From contig NZ_FZOQ01000012.1 in assembly GCF_900188175.1 (NCBI RefSeq), positions 1-64,000 of the forward strand: DNA of 64,000 bases. Reading direction: 5' to 3'. This document shows positions 40,624-48,770 of the stretch, in pieces (position 1 is the first letter of the stretch; every line of letters starts with the position of its first letter). The notes under the pieces were generated by a model that was not told the origin of the DNA, ran no database searches, and was given only the letters and a program-made list of their open reading frames with translations. Source of the stretch: Pontibacter ummariensis. GTDB taxonomy: Bacteria > Bacteroidota > Bacteroidia > Cytophagales > Hymenobacteraceae. The translations under genes were made by a program, and so were the position numbers.

Positions 40624-41901
40624 ATGATGTTATATAAAGAGCCAGCACCGATCAAGGACAGGGAAAACCCTTTTGAGTCGATGATGTCGCGCTTCAACAT
40701 AGCAGCCGAGGTGCTAGGGTTGGATGAGGAAACATACAACGTGCTGAAGTCCCCGACACGGCAGGTGATCGTGAACGTGCCCGTTACCATGGACGATGGC
40801 AAGGTGCGCGTGTTCGAAGGCTTCCGGGTCGTGCATTCTAACATCCTTGGCCCTTCCAAAGGTGGTATCCGCTATGCCCCGGACGTGTTTCTGGATGAGG
40901 TAAAGGCCCTGGCTGCCTGGATGACCTGGAAGTGTGCTGTGGTGGATATCCCTTACGGCGGTGCCAAAGGCGGCATTATCTGTGACCCTTACTCTATGTC
41001 TGCCGGCGAGATCGAGCGTCTGACAAGAGCCTATACGTCTTCGTTGGTAGATATCTTTGGCCCTGACCAGGACATCCCAGCTCCGGACATGGGTACAGGG
41101 CCACGCGAGATGGCCTGGCTGATGGACGAATACTCTAAAACGAAAGGGTCTACGGTACACGCTGTGGTAACGGGCAAGCCGCTCGTTCTCGGTGGATCCC
41201 TGGGCCGTGTGGAGGCTACAGGCCGGGGCGTAATGGTGTCGGCTATGGCTGCCATGGAAAAGCTGGAGATGGACCCGAACAAGTCTACGGCGGTAGTGCA
41301 GGGCTTCGGTAACGTGGGGGCCTGGGCTGCCAAGCTGATGGCAGAGCGTGGCGTGAAGATCCTGGGCATTAGTGACGTGAGCGGGGCTTATTGGAATGAC
41401 AACGGGATTGACATTGAGGAGGCCATAGAATACAAAAATGCACACAACGGACGCCTGGAAGGATTTAAAGGGGCAGAGACAATGAACCCGGATGAGCTGC
41501 TGACTGCTAAAGTGGACGTGCTGGTGCCTGCAGCTGTGGAGGACGTGATCACCATCCATAACGTGAATAAGATACAGGCCCGCCTGATTGTGGAAGGGGC
41601 AAACGGGCCGACCTCTTACAAGGCCGACAACATCATCAACGAGAAAGGCATTATGGTGGTCCCGGACATTCTGGCCAACTCCGGCGGTGTAACGGTGTCT
41701 TATTTCGAGTGGGTGCAAAACCGGATGGGCTTTAAGTGGACGCTGGACCGTATTAACTCGCGGGCAGAGCGTATCATGAACGAGTCTTTCGAGCGCGTTT
41801 ACGCGGCTTCGCAGAAATACAACGTGCCTATGCGCATCGCGGCTTACATCGTAGCCATCGATAAAGTGGCGATGACTTATAAGTATCGCGGCGGTTTCTA
41901 A
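40624..41901 (+). CDS. gdhA: Glutamate dehydrogenase, catabolic type
   Basis: A 425-residue enzyme interconverting glutamate and 2-oxoglutarate plus ammonia. The catalytic domain has VHSNILGPSKGGIRYAPDV (about 72-90), MTWKCAVVDIPYGGAKGGI (about 100-118) with the active-site lysine and PAPDMGTGPREMAWL with the catalytic Asp (about 152-166). The Rossmann part begins VVQGFGNVGAWAAKLM (about 224-239). Length and the GPSKGGIR segment fit the hexameric catabolic (Bacillus RocG-like, subgroup Ib) type. Start MM: the second Met is equally possible. It lies between cdsA and psd but has its own leader. Confidence 0.9.
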   Translation: MMLYKEPAPIKDRENPFESMMSRFNIAAEVLGLDEETYNVLKSPTRQVIVNVPVTMDDGKVRVFEGFRVVHSNILGPSKGGIRYAPDVFLDEVKALAAWMTWKCAVVDIPYGGAKGGIICDPYSMSAGEIERLTRAYTSSLVDIFGPDQDIPAPDMGTGPREMAWLMDEYSKTKGSTVHAVVTGKPLVLGGSLGRVEATGRGVMVSAMAAMEKLEMDPNKSTAVVQGFGNVGAWAAKLMAERGVKILGISDVSGAYWNDNGIDIEEAIEYKNAHNGRLEGFKGAETMNPDELLTAKVDVLVPAAVEDVITIHNVNKIQARLIVEGANGPTSYKADNIINEKGIMVVPDILANSGGVTVSYFEWVQNRMGFKWTLDRINSRAERIMNESFERVYAASQKYNVPMRIAAYIVAIDKVAMTYKYRGGF

Positions 41902-41934
41902 TACAATTTTTAAGGGAATAACAGAAAGATTATA

Positions 41935-41942
41935 TAATTTTG
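41935..41942 (+). promoter_or_regulatory. Promoter -7 element of psd
   Basis: TAATTTTG, a perfect TAnnTTTG box without a good -33 TTG. The transcript would begin near 41946, just before the stem-loop at 41953. Confidence 0.5.
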
Positions 41943-41952
41943 GAGCCGGATA

Positions 41953-41984
41953 ATAGCCCATCCACGAAACTGGATGGGCTATTG
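41953..41984 (+). other. Stem-loop in the psd leader
   Basis: AATAGCCCATCCA (41953-41965) pairs perfectly with TGGATGGGCTATT (41972-41984) around CGAAAC. There is no T-run, and it starts about 7 bases behind the predicted start of transcription, so it is more likely a 5' mRNA structure than a terminator of gdhA. Confidence 0.6.
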
Positions 41985-42021
41985 TAAGTTATATAAGTAC
42001 CTGCGGCAAATTAAAATACTA

Positions 42022-42705
42022 ATGAAAATTCATAAGGAAGGACGAAGAATCTTATTTTTTACCCTGTTGATCTTGCTGGTGCTGAATTTATTGCTCTACA
42101 ATTTCAACGAAGAGAACGTTACCTTTAACAGAATTTTCTCAGTTGTATCCGCTGTACTTTTTCTCCTGATCCTTCAGTTTTTTCGCAGCCCGTACCGTAA
42201 CCTGCTGTTGCACGAAGACCTGATTACAGCCCCTGCCGATGGTAAAGTAGTGGTGATTGAGGAAGTAGAGGAGCCCGAGTACTTTAAGGGCAAGCGCAAG
42301 CAAATCTCTATTTTTATGTCTCCGATTAACGTGCACATTACGCGGAACCCGGTTTCTGGCATCGTGAAGTACTTTAAGTATCACCCGGGCAACTACTTTG
42401 TCGCCTGGCACCCGAAGTCAAGCACCCAGAACGAGCGTACCACGGTGGTAGTAGAATCCACTGCGGGTCCGGAGGTGCTGTTCCGGCAAATTGCCGGTGC
42501 TATGGCCCGTCGTATTGTGTGGTATGTGAATGAGGGAGATGAGGTAAGCCAGGGCGAGGAGTTCGGCTTCATCAAGTTCGGTTCCAGGGTAGACGTGTTT
42601 GTGCCATTAGATACCGAGATAAAAGTAGAGCTAGGTCAGAAAACCAAAGGAGGCCAGACGGTAATTGCACAGTTGAAGACAGCTCCACCGACTTTGTTTG
42701 GATAG
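42022..42705 (+). CDS. psd: Phosphatidylserine decarboxylase family protein
   Basis: A 227-residue proenzyme that forms phosphatidylethanolamine. An N-terminal hydrophobic segment (about 10-50) anchors it to the membrane; the body contains APADGKVVVIEEVEEPEYF (about 71-89), SIFMSPINVHITRNPVSG (about 98-115) with the conserved His, and the self-cleavage site IKFGSRVDVFVP (about 190-201), where the peptide bond before Ser is cut to form the pyruvoyl group. The short length is that of the type II (archaeal/Bacteroidota) subgroup. The ATG at 42022 is chosen because the upstream part of the frame overlaps the leader hairpin. Confidence 0.92.
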   Translation: MKIHKEGRRILFFTLLILLVLNLLLYNFNEENVTFNRIFSVVSAVLFLLILQFFRSPYRNLLLHEDLITAPADGKVVVIEEVEEPEYFKGKRKQISIFMSPINVHITRNPVSGIVKYFKYHPGNYFVAWHPKSSTQNERTTVVVESTAGPEVLFRQIAGAMARRIVWYVNEGDEVSQGEEFGFIKFGSRVDVFVPLDTEIKVELGQKTKGGQTVIAQLKTAPPTLFG

Positions 42706-42744
42706 CGATAGACAAAGGACTCCTGGATTAAAGACATTCTGTAA

Positions 42745-42792
42745 ATAAAAAGAGGTCGCTGCAGTTAACACCTGCAGCGACCTCTTTTTATT
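42745..42792. terminator. Bidirectional intrinsic terminator
   Basis: A stem of 18 pairs: AAAAAGAGGTCGCTGCAG (42747-42764) with CTGCAGCGACCTCTTTTT (42772-42789). It lies between the convergent psd and msrC genes. Confidence 0.9.
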
Positions 42793-42906
42793 TTGCTACC
42801 GTAAGCTGAAAACTTGCGACTTCATTATATGAAACCTGTTTTGACTAACTTGAATACAGCGCTTTTTGTCTAAAAGTCTTCTATCCAGGAATCCTTCGTC
42901 CAAAAG

Positions 42907-43389
42907 CTAATACCAACTTTCCACCAGCTTCATGAGTTGCTCCAGGTAGCGCTGGTCTGTCTCGTCGAAGTCGTTAAGTTTGTCGCTGTCCACGTCCAGT
43001 ACCAGCTTTACTTCTCCGTTTTTTATCACAGGTACCACAATTTCCGACTTTGAGTCGCTGCTGCAGGCAATATGACCAGGGAAGGCCTCTACATCTGGTA
43101 CCACAATAGTTTCCTGCCTTGTATAGCAGGCACCGCAGACACCTTTGTGATAAGGGATGCGGGTACAGGCAATAGGTCCCTGGAATGGGCCTAGCACCAG
43201 CTGCCCTTCTTTATTGAAATAGACACCAACCCAAAAGAAGCCGAAGCCTTGCTTCAGGGCTGCTACCAGGTTAGAGATATTCGCGATAAGGTCTGTTTCT
43301 CCTGTCACGAGTGCCTCTATCTGTGGGAGTAATGCTTTATATTTTTCCGCTTTGCTAAGACTTGCGTCTACTATAAGTGATTCTGCCAT
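42907..43389 (-). CDS. msrC: Free methionine-(R)-sulfoxide reductase (GAF fold)
   Basis: A 160-residue GAF-domain enzyme that repairs oxidised free methionine. Three cysteines required in E. coli fRMsr (84, 94 and 118) are present with the same spacing here at 75, 85 and 109 (ACTRIPYHKGVCGAC and GHIACSSDSKSEIVVP). A fourth cysteine at 88 is extra. WVGVYF (about 53-58) and LVLGPFQGPIAC complete the pattern. The product is cytosolic. It follows ribD on the same strand after 57 bases and may share its transcript. Confidence 0.92.
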   Translation of the reverse strand: MAESLIVDASLSKAEKYKALLPQIEALVTGETDLIANISNLVAALKQGFGFFWVGVYFNKEGQLVLGPFQGPIACTRIPYHKGVCGACYTRQETIVVPDVEAFPGHIACSSDSKSEIVVPVIKNGEVKLVLDVDSDKLNDFDETDQRYLEQLMKLVESWY

Positions 43390-43446
43390 CTTTGATCTTG
43401 TATGACTGTGTACTGTTTTATTGCTTTATCGACAACAAGCAAGGAC

Positions 43447-44514
43447 TTATCCTTTGCCTGAGAGTCTTTCGCCTATTGGGCCGTTGCGGTAGTGCAACAG
43501 TTGGTCAGCGCCTAATGTTTGAATTGCCTGCAAGCTACCGAAAGCCATGGCTGGTGCCTTTACGCCAGCTGCTAAGGTTTTGGCTGTACTTTTAAATACA
43601 ATTGCCTCATCCCACAGGTTAGCTTGCAGCAGGCTTTCCAGTAGAAAGGTGCCGCCCTCCACCAACACAGACAGGATATTCCGTTTGTACAGGTCCTGCA
43701 TGATTTGTGGGAGCATTAATTCCTCCTCTTTCAATTGCACGTAGTACAAATTCTCTTGCTCCTCTTGCTTTTTGTAGTTGTACACTACCGTTGCCTGACT
43801 CTTGTCGAAAAGGTACAGGTGTCCTGGCAGCAAAAGTTGCTTGTCAATTACTATCCGCAGTGGGCTTTTGCCACCCCACAAGCGGGTATTCAGGCGTGGG
43901 TTGTCGTGCAGGGCAGTACGGCTGCCGACCATAATGGCCTGCTCCTCTGAGCGCCATTTGTGGGCCAGCCGCTGTGCCAGTTTTCCGCTGATCTGTAACT
44001 GTCGGTAATTAGCGGCAGCTATAAAGCCGTCTGCTGTCTCAGCCCATTTCAGAAAGAGGTAAGGGCGCTTTTGGCTGTGGAAGGTGAAAAAGCGCTTGTT
44101 CACCTCAAAGCCCTCTTCTTCCAGTATGCCTACTTTTACCTGTGCTCCTGTATCAAACAGTTTCTTAATGCCACGTCCTGCCACCAGGGGGTTGGGGTCT
44201 GTGTTGCAGATGATTACATCCTTTACTCCGCTGCTAACCAGTAAGTCGGCGCAGGGAGGCGTTTTTCCGAAGTGCGAGCAAGGCTCCAAGGTAACGTAAA
44301 CACGACATTTAGGCAGCAGGCTCCTGTCCTCAACCGCAGCAATGGCATTCACCTCGGCATGAGGTCCACCGTAGGCTTTGTGCCATCCCTCCCCGATAAT
44401 CCGCCCTTCGTGCACCACTACACAGCCCACCATGGGGTTAGGGCTCGTGTAGCCACTGCCAAGCTTGGCGAGCTCTAAAGCACGGCGCATGTACAGTTCA
44501 TCGGAAGAGGTCAT
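43447..44514 (-). CDS. ribD: Bifunctional riboflavin deaminase/reductase
   Basis: A 355-residue enzyme for two steps of riboflavin synthesis. The deaminase domain (about 1-145) has zinc ligands His52, Cys79 and Cys88 and the catalytic Glu54 in PHAEVNAI and LEPCSHFGKTPPCADLL. The reductase domain (about 150-355) has LFLKWAETADGFIA and VLVEGGTFLLESLL. No FMN riboswitch is seen in the short leader. The promoter (44553-44546) abuts that of prmC. Confidence 0.94.
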   Translation of the reverse strand: MTSSDELYMRRALELAKLGSGYTSPNPMVGCVVVHEGRIIGEGWHKAYGGPHAEVNAIAAVEDRSLLPKCRVYVTLEPCSHFGKTPPCADLLVSSGVKDVIICNTDPNPLVAGRGIKKLFDTGAQVKVGILEEEGFEVNKRFFTFHSQKRPYLFLKWAETADGFIAAANYRQLQISGKLAQRLAHKWRSEEQAIMVGSRTALHDNPRLNTRLWGGKSPLRIVIDKQLLLPGHLYLFDKSQATVVYNYKKQEEQENLYYVQLKEEELMLPQIMQDLYKRNILSVLVEGGTFLLESLLQANLWDEAIVFKSTAKTLAAGVKAPAMAFGSLQAIQTLGADQLLHYRNGPIGERLSGKG

Positions 44515-44515
44515 C

Positions 44516-44545
44516 TTGCTACTTGTGTCGTATTACGTACTTTTG
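44516..44545 (+). promoter_or_regulatory. Promoter of prmC
   Basis: TTG (44516-44518), 19-base spacer, TACTTTTG (44538-44545). It supports translation from the GTG at 44579 with about 30 bases of leader. Confidence 0.7.
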
Positions 44546-44553
44546 CAAAGATA
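44546..44553 (-). promoter_or_regulatory. Promoter -7 element of ribD, abutting that of prmC
   Basis: Minus strand TATCTTTG (44553-44546). It touches the prmC -7 box (44538-44545) base to base, so the two form the near-palindrome TACTTTTGCAAAGATA. Confidence 0.65.
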
Positions 44554-44578
44554 CCTAAAAACTAACGAAAGAACATTC

Positions 44579-45433
44579 GTGGCTACAATCCAGAAAACAC
44601 AGCAGCTTATTCGTCAACGCATTCGCGATGCTTATCCTGAACCAGAGGCGGGGGCTGTTGCACAGTTAGTCTTGGAGCACGTGTTGCAAAAGTCAAGGGT
44701 ACAGCTGAGCCTGCAGCAACAGGAAGAACTCACAGAAGCGCAGGAGGCCCAAATACATCAGGCCATCAGCAGACTACAGAAGCAGGAACCGGTACAGTAC
44801 GTGTTGGGAGTGGCCCATTTCTATGGACTGGAACTAGAGGTAGACGAACGGGTGCTGATCCCGAGACCAGAAACAGAGGAGTTGGTAGACCTGGTGCTAA
44901 AGGAGCACCAAGGACAGAAAGTATTGCAGGTCTTGGACATCTGCACCGGGAGCGGCTGCATTCCCCTGGCTTTGGCAGCAAGTCTTTCAACAGCTAAGGT
45001 ATATGGACTGGAGGTGTCAGGAGGAGCCCTGGAGGTAGCCAAGGCTAACAGCCAGAAGCACAACTTGTCTGTCACTTGGCTGCAGCAGGATATATTTGAC
45101 CCTGTACACGGTATCCCGGCCGATTCGCTGGATATCATCACCAGCAATCCGCCTTATGTGTTGGAAGAGGAGAAACAGCAGATGCGCCAGAACGTACTGC
45201 AGTTTGAGCCGCACCTGGCCTTATTCGTGCCAGACACCGACGCTCTCAAATATTATAGAAGGGTAGCAGCAGTTGCCTGGGAACTCTTGAAAGATGGAGG
45301 GAAGCTGTACTTCGAAATAAACGAGCGCTACGGAAAGCAGGTGCAGGAATTATTACTGCAGACAGGTTTTCTGGAAGCAACCGTCGTGCAGGACCTGTTC
45401 GGCAAAGACAGAATAGTACGGGCCCTAAAGTAG
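44579..45433 (+). CDS. prmC: Peptide chain release factor N5-glutamine methyltransferase
   Basis: A 284-residue SAM-dependent enzyme that methylates the GGQ glutamine of release factors. The helical N-terminal domain (about 1-80) ends in QKQEPVQYVLGVAHFYGLEL; then come LIPRPETEELVDLVL (about 93-107), the SAM motif LDICTGSGCIPLALA (about 119-133) and the catalytic SNPPYV (about 188-193). The GTG at 44579 is chosen: the longer frame overlaps ribD and the promoter. Confidence 0.9.
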   Translation: MATIQKTQQLIRQRIRDAYPEPEAGAVAQLVLEHVLQKSRVQLSLQQQEELTEAQEAQIHQAISRLQKQEPVQYVLGVAHFYGLELEVDERVLIPRPETEELVDLVLKEHQGQKVLQVLDICTGSGCIPLALAASLSTAKVYGLEVSGGALEVAKANSQKHNLSVTWLQQDIFDPVHGIPADSLDIITSNPPYVLEEEKQQMRQNVLQFEPHLALFVPDTDALKYYRRVAAVAWELLKDGGKLYFEINERYGKQVQELLLQTGFLEATVVQDLFGKDRIVRALK

Positions 45434-45463
45434 CTAAGCGGATTAAGGTGCAAGAGCTTCATG

Positions 45464-45493
45464 TTGTCTGTAAAGTACAAACACGTACTTTTG
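45464..45493 (+). promoter_or_regulatory. Promoter upstream of galE
   Basis: TTG (45464-45466), 19-base spacer, TACTTTTG (45486-45493). This leaves an unusually long leader of about 142 bases before galE. Confidence 0.7.
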
Positions 45494-45638
45494 TAACACA
45501 CCTAAATGAGGAGTATCAGGAGCGGATTGTGGGCAGCTTAAGGGCAAAATAGCCCAATGGCACGTGAAACAGCAAGGTGCATGACACCCAGGGGTATCAT
45601 TTACGTTAGAACAAGCTACAAGATAAAAACATAAAACA

Positions 45639-46664
45639 TTGGCAAAAGGAAAGATCTTAGTAACAGGAGGGGCGGGCTATATTGGCTCTCACACCGTAGT
45701 GGAATTGGTAGAGGCAGGCTACGAGCCTATAATTGTTGATAATTTCTCTAATTCTGAGGAAAGCTCATTGGAAGGTATTACGGCTATCGTGGGCTACCAG
45801 GTGCCCTGCCACCGCGTGGACTGCACGGACGCAGCTGCCATGCGGCAGGTGTTTGAAAAGGAGAAGGACGTTCAAGGGGTAATTCATTTTGCGGCTTATA
45901 AAGCAGTGGGCGAATCGGTGGAGCAGCCGCTTAAATATTACCATAACAACGTGGGCTCCTTGGTAACGCTCTTGCAGATAATGGAAGAATTCAGGATGTA
46001 TAACCTTGTCTTCTCTTCCTCTTGCACGGTGTATGGTATCCCGGAGCAGTTGCCTGTAACGGAACAAACACCCGTGCAGAAGGCTAACTCGCCTTACGGC
46101 AACACCAAGAAAGTATGCGAGGAGATTCTGACAGACCTGGCAAACAGTGGGAGCAAGATGCAGAGCATTGCTTTACGTTACTTTAATCCTATCGGAGCGC
46201 ATCCGTCAGCTAAGATCGGTGAGTTGCCGCTAGGGGTGCCGAATAACCTCGTGCCGTTCATTACCCAGACAGCCGCTGGCATCCGGGAACAACTCACCAT
46301 CTTCGGCAATGATTATGATACGCCGGACGGCACCAATATCCGCGACTACGTGCATGTAGTAGACCTGGCAAAAGCACACGTGGTGGCAGTAGCGCGACTG
46401 CTGGAAGGCAAGGTAGATGCGCTGGAGTTCTTTAACGTAGGAACCGGACAAGGGACCTCTGTATTAGAGGCGGTACAGGCTTTTGAGCGGGCTACGGGCC
46501 AAAAGTTAAACTATAAGATAGGTGAGCGGCGCCAGGGCGATGTGCCTAAGATCTTCGCCGATGTAACGAAGGCAACAGAGGAACTGGGCTTCAAGACAAC
46601 CAGCACCTTGGAGGAAGCTATGAAAAGTGCCTGGGACTGGCAAGTATCCCTTCAGAAAAGATAA
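45639..46664 (+). CDS. galE: UDP-glucose 4-epimerase
   Basis: A 341-residue extended SDR that interconverts UDP-glucose and UDP-galactose. NAD site VTGGAGYIGSHTVVELVE (about 7-24), SSSCTVYG (about 126-133) and the catalytic YGNTKK (YxxxK, about 152-157) are intact; HPSAKIGELP, NIRDYVHVVDLAKAHV and GTGQGTSVLE follow. Start is TTG at 45639. First gene of a nucleotide-sugar cluster; 9 bases before rfbB. Confidence 0.93.
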   Translation: MAKGKILVTGGAGYIGSHTVVELVEAGYEPIIVDNFSNSEESSLEGITAIVGYQVPCHRVDCTDAAAMRQVFEKEKDVQGVIHFAAYKAVGESVEQPLKYYHNNVGSLVTLLQIMEEFRMYNLVFSSSCTVYGIPEQLPVTEQTPVQKANSPYGNTKKVCEEILTDLANSGSKMQSIALRYFNPIGAHPSAKIGELPLGVPNNLVPFITQTAAGIREQLTIFGNDYDTPDGTNIRDYVHVVDLAKAHVVAVARLLEGKVDALEFFNVGTGQGTSVLEAVQAFERATGQKLNYKIGERRQGDVPKIFADVTKATEELGFKTTSTLEEAMKSAWDWQVSLQKR

Positions 46665-46673
46665 ACAGAAGAG

Positions 46674-47723
46674 ATGAAAATACTTATTACGGGCGGTGCT
46701 GGCTTTATTGGCTCTCACGTGGTGCGTCTGTTTGTAAATAAGTACCCCAGCTACGAGATCTTCAACCTCGACAAACTGACCTATGCTGGTAATTTGGCGA
46801 ACCTGGCTGATGTAAAGGACCGGGAGAATTACTCGTTCCTGAAAGGCGATATTGTAGATGCCGCTTATCTGGATGGTATTTTCATGGAGCATAAGTTCGA
46901 TGCGGTGATTCATCTGGCGGCAGAGTCGCATGTGGACCGCTCCATTTCGGATCCGCTGGCCTTCGTGCAGACAAACGTGATCGGAACGGTAAATCTGTTG
47001 AACACGGCACGCAAGCACTGGGCAGATAACCTGCAGGACCATCTCTTCTATCATGTCTCCACAGATGAGGTTTATGGCTCTTTGGGAGAGGAGGGACTCT
47101 TTACGGAAGAAACCCCCTATGACCCGCGCAGCCCTTACTCCGCTTCCAAAGCCAGTTCAGACCACTTTGTCCGGGCTTACTACCATACCTACGGCCTGCC
47201 GGTAAAGGTGTCCAACTGCTCCAACAACTACGGCCCGAATCACTTCCCGGAGAAACTGATTCCTTTGGCGATCAACAATATCAAGAATGAGCGGCCGGTG
47301 CCCGTGTATGGCAAAGGCGAGAACGTGCGCGACTGGCTGTACGTGATCGACCATGCCCGCGCCATCGACCTGATCTTCCACAAAGGCAAGGTAGGGGAGA
47401 CCTACAACATCGGCGGCGTGAACGAATGGAAGAACATCGACCTGATCGAGCTGCTCTGTGACCAGATGGACGAGAAACTCGGGCGTGAGGAGGGACACTC
47501 GCGCAAGCTGATCACCTTTGTGAAAGACCGCGCCGGGCACGACTTACGCTATGCCATCGACTCCTCAAAGCTGATGAACGAGCTGGGCTGGAAACCTTCT
47601 GTTACCTTTGAGGAGGGGCTGAGTAAAACCGTAGACTGGTACCTGCAGAATCCGGAGTGGCTCGAGAACGTTACCTCTGGTAACTACCAAAGCTATTACG
47701 AGCAGCAGTACACACATCGTTAA
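46674..47723 (+). CDS. rfbB: dTDP-glucose 4,6-dehydratase
   Basis: A 349-residue extended SDR acting after RfbA in dTDP-sugar synthesis: it forms dTDP-4-keto-6-deoxyglucose. NAD site ITGGAGFIGSHVVRLFV (about 4-20), THE catalytic Asp-Glu in STDEVYGSLGEEG (about 124-136), YSASKASSDHF with YxxxK (about 155-165) and NNYGPNHFPEKLIPL (about 187-201) are present. Paired with rfbA on the same strand; rfbC and rfbD are not in the window. Confidence 0.94.
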   Translation: MKILITGGAGFIGSHVVRLFVNKYPSYEIFNLDKLTYAGNLANLADVKDRENYSFLKGDIVDAAYLDGIFMEHKFDAVIHLAAESHVDRSISDPLAFVQTNVIGTVNLLNTARKHWADNLQDHLFYHVSTDEVYGSLGEEGLFTEETPYDPRSPYSASKASSDHFVRAYYHTYGLPVKVSNCSNNYGPNHFPEKLIPLAINNIKNERPVPVYGKGENVRDWLYVIDHARAIDLIFHKGKVGETYNIGGVNEWKNIDLIELLCDQMDEKLGREEGHSRKLITFVKDRAGHDLRYAIDSSKLMNELGWKPSVTFEEGLSKTVDWYLQNPEWLENVTSGNYQSYYEQQYTHR

Positions 47724-47846
47724 TCGTTGTGCGTTGATCGTTATTCGTTTTTGGGGACTGTTGGAAAGGACCCGTAACCAGCACTAAACGGGTAACAGCC
47801 AACGCTGAACTAACAAAGAGCAAAGGATAACGAACAACAAAACAAA
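47724..47846 (+). other. Repeat-rich spacer between rfbB and rfbA
   Basis: The spacer holds near-repeats of CGTT-type units (for example CGTTGATCGTTATTCGTT at 47731-47750) and their inverted match near 47826-47838 (AACGAACAAC). AT-rich, no open frame. It may be the scar at which the GC-rich rfbA was joined. Confidence 0.4.
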
Positions 47847-48707
47847 ATGAAAGGAATTATACTGGCCGGGGGCTCCGGAACACGTCTCCACCCGCTTACG
47901 ATCGCCATCAGCAAGCAGCTGATGCCGGTGTACGACAAGCCGATGATCTACTATCCGCTGTCGACCCTGATGCTCTCGGGCATACGCGACATCCTCATCA
48001 TCTCTACACCGCACGACCTGCCCCTGTTCGAGCGCCTGCTGGGCGACGGCAGCCAGATCGGCTGCAGCTTCAGCTATGCCGTGCAGGAGGTGCCCAACGG
48101 GCTGGCGCAGGCTTTCGTGATCGGGGAGGAGTTCATCGGGGGCGACAAGGCGGCCCTGGTGCTGGGCGACAACATCTTCTACGGCTCAGGCATGAGCAAG
48201 CTGCTGCAGGCCAACAGCGACCCGGACGGGGGCGTGGTGTACGCCTACCACGTGCAGGACCCGGAGCGCTATGGGGTGGTGGAGTTCGACGAAAACAACA
48301 GGGCCATATCGATCGAGGAGAAGCCCAGGCAGCCCAAGTCCAACTTCGCCGTGCCCGGCCTCTATTTCTATGATAACGACGTGGTGGACATTGCGAAAGG
48401 GCTGGAGCCAAGCCCGCGCGGGGAGTACGAGATCACGGACGTGAACAGGGAGTACCTCCGGCAGGGCAGGCTGAAGGTGGGCATCATGAACCGGGGAACG
48501 GCCTGGCTGGACACGGGAACGATCGTGTCGCTGATGCAGGCCGCCACTTTTGTGCAGGTGATCGAGGAGCGCCAGGGGCTAAAGATAGGGGCCATAGAGG
48601 AGGTGGCCTACCGCATGGGCTTTATAAACGCAGAGCAGCTGCAGCGCGTGGCAGAGCCGCTCCGGAAAAGCGGTTACGGCGAGTACCTGTTGCGGATCCT
48701 GAAGTAA
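47847..48707 (+). CDS. rfbA: Glucose-1-phosphate thymidylyltransferase
   Basis: A 286-residue nucleotidyltransferase that activates glucose-1-phosphate with d[18 protein letters not shown] (about 3-17), [14 protein letters not shown] (about 32-45), VLGDNIFYG (about 107-115), [20 protein letters not shown] (about 152-161), GTAWLDTGT and EVAYRMGFI are all present. The gene is markedly richer in GC than its neighbours: 80 of 120 bases in 48121-48240 are G or C, against 28 of 60 at the start of rfbB. The codons mostly end in G or C. That suggests acquisition or replacement from a GC-richer relative. It follows rfbB after 123 bases. Confidence 0.94.
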   Translation: MKGIILAGGSGTRLHPLTIAISKQLMPVYDKPMIYYPLSTLMLSGIRDILIISTPHDLPLFERLLGDGSQIGCSFSYAVQEVPNGLAQAFVIGEEFIGGDKAALVLGDNIFYGSGMSKLLQANSDPDGGVVYAYHVQDPERYGVVEFDENNRAISIEEKPRQPKSNFAVPGLYFYDNDVVDIAKGLEPSPRGEYEITDVNREYLRQGRLKVGIMNRGTAWLDTGTIVSLMQAATFVQVIEERQGLKIGAIEEVAYRMGFINAEQLQRVAEPLRKSGYGEYLLRILK

Positions 48708-48734
48708 GAGACCGAAGCTAAACAAGACTATTGC

Positions 48735-48770
48735 GCATCCGGCCGGGGCTACCTGTCCGGATGCTTTTTT
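48735..48770 (+). terminator. Terminator behind rfbA
   Basis: GCATCCGG (48735-48742) pairs with CCGGATGC (48757-48764), then six T whose last bases overlap the chrA stop codon read from the other strand. Confidence 0.8.

Noticed and set aside
43390..43446. Possible FMN riboswitch around ribD
   Set aside because: The leader is about 28 bases (from the TATCTTTG box), too short for an RFN element, and I see no conserved core.
45556..45571. Second parS-like site
   Set aside because: Only 12 of 16 matches and only one half of the palindrome is good; not listed as a feature, mentioned with the galE leader only.
45494..45638. Riboswitch in the galE leader
   Set aside because: No known class motif is visible; kept only as a long unexplained leader.
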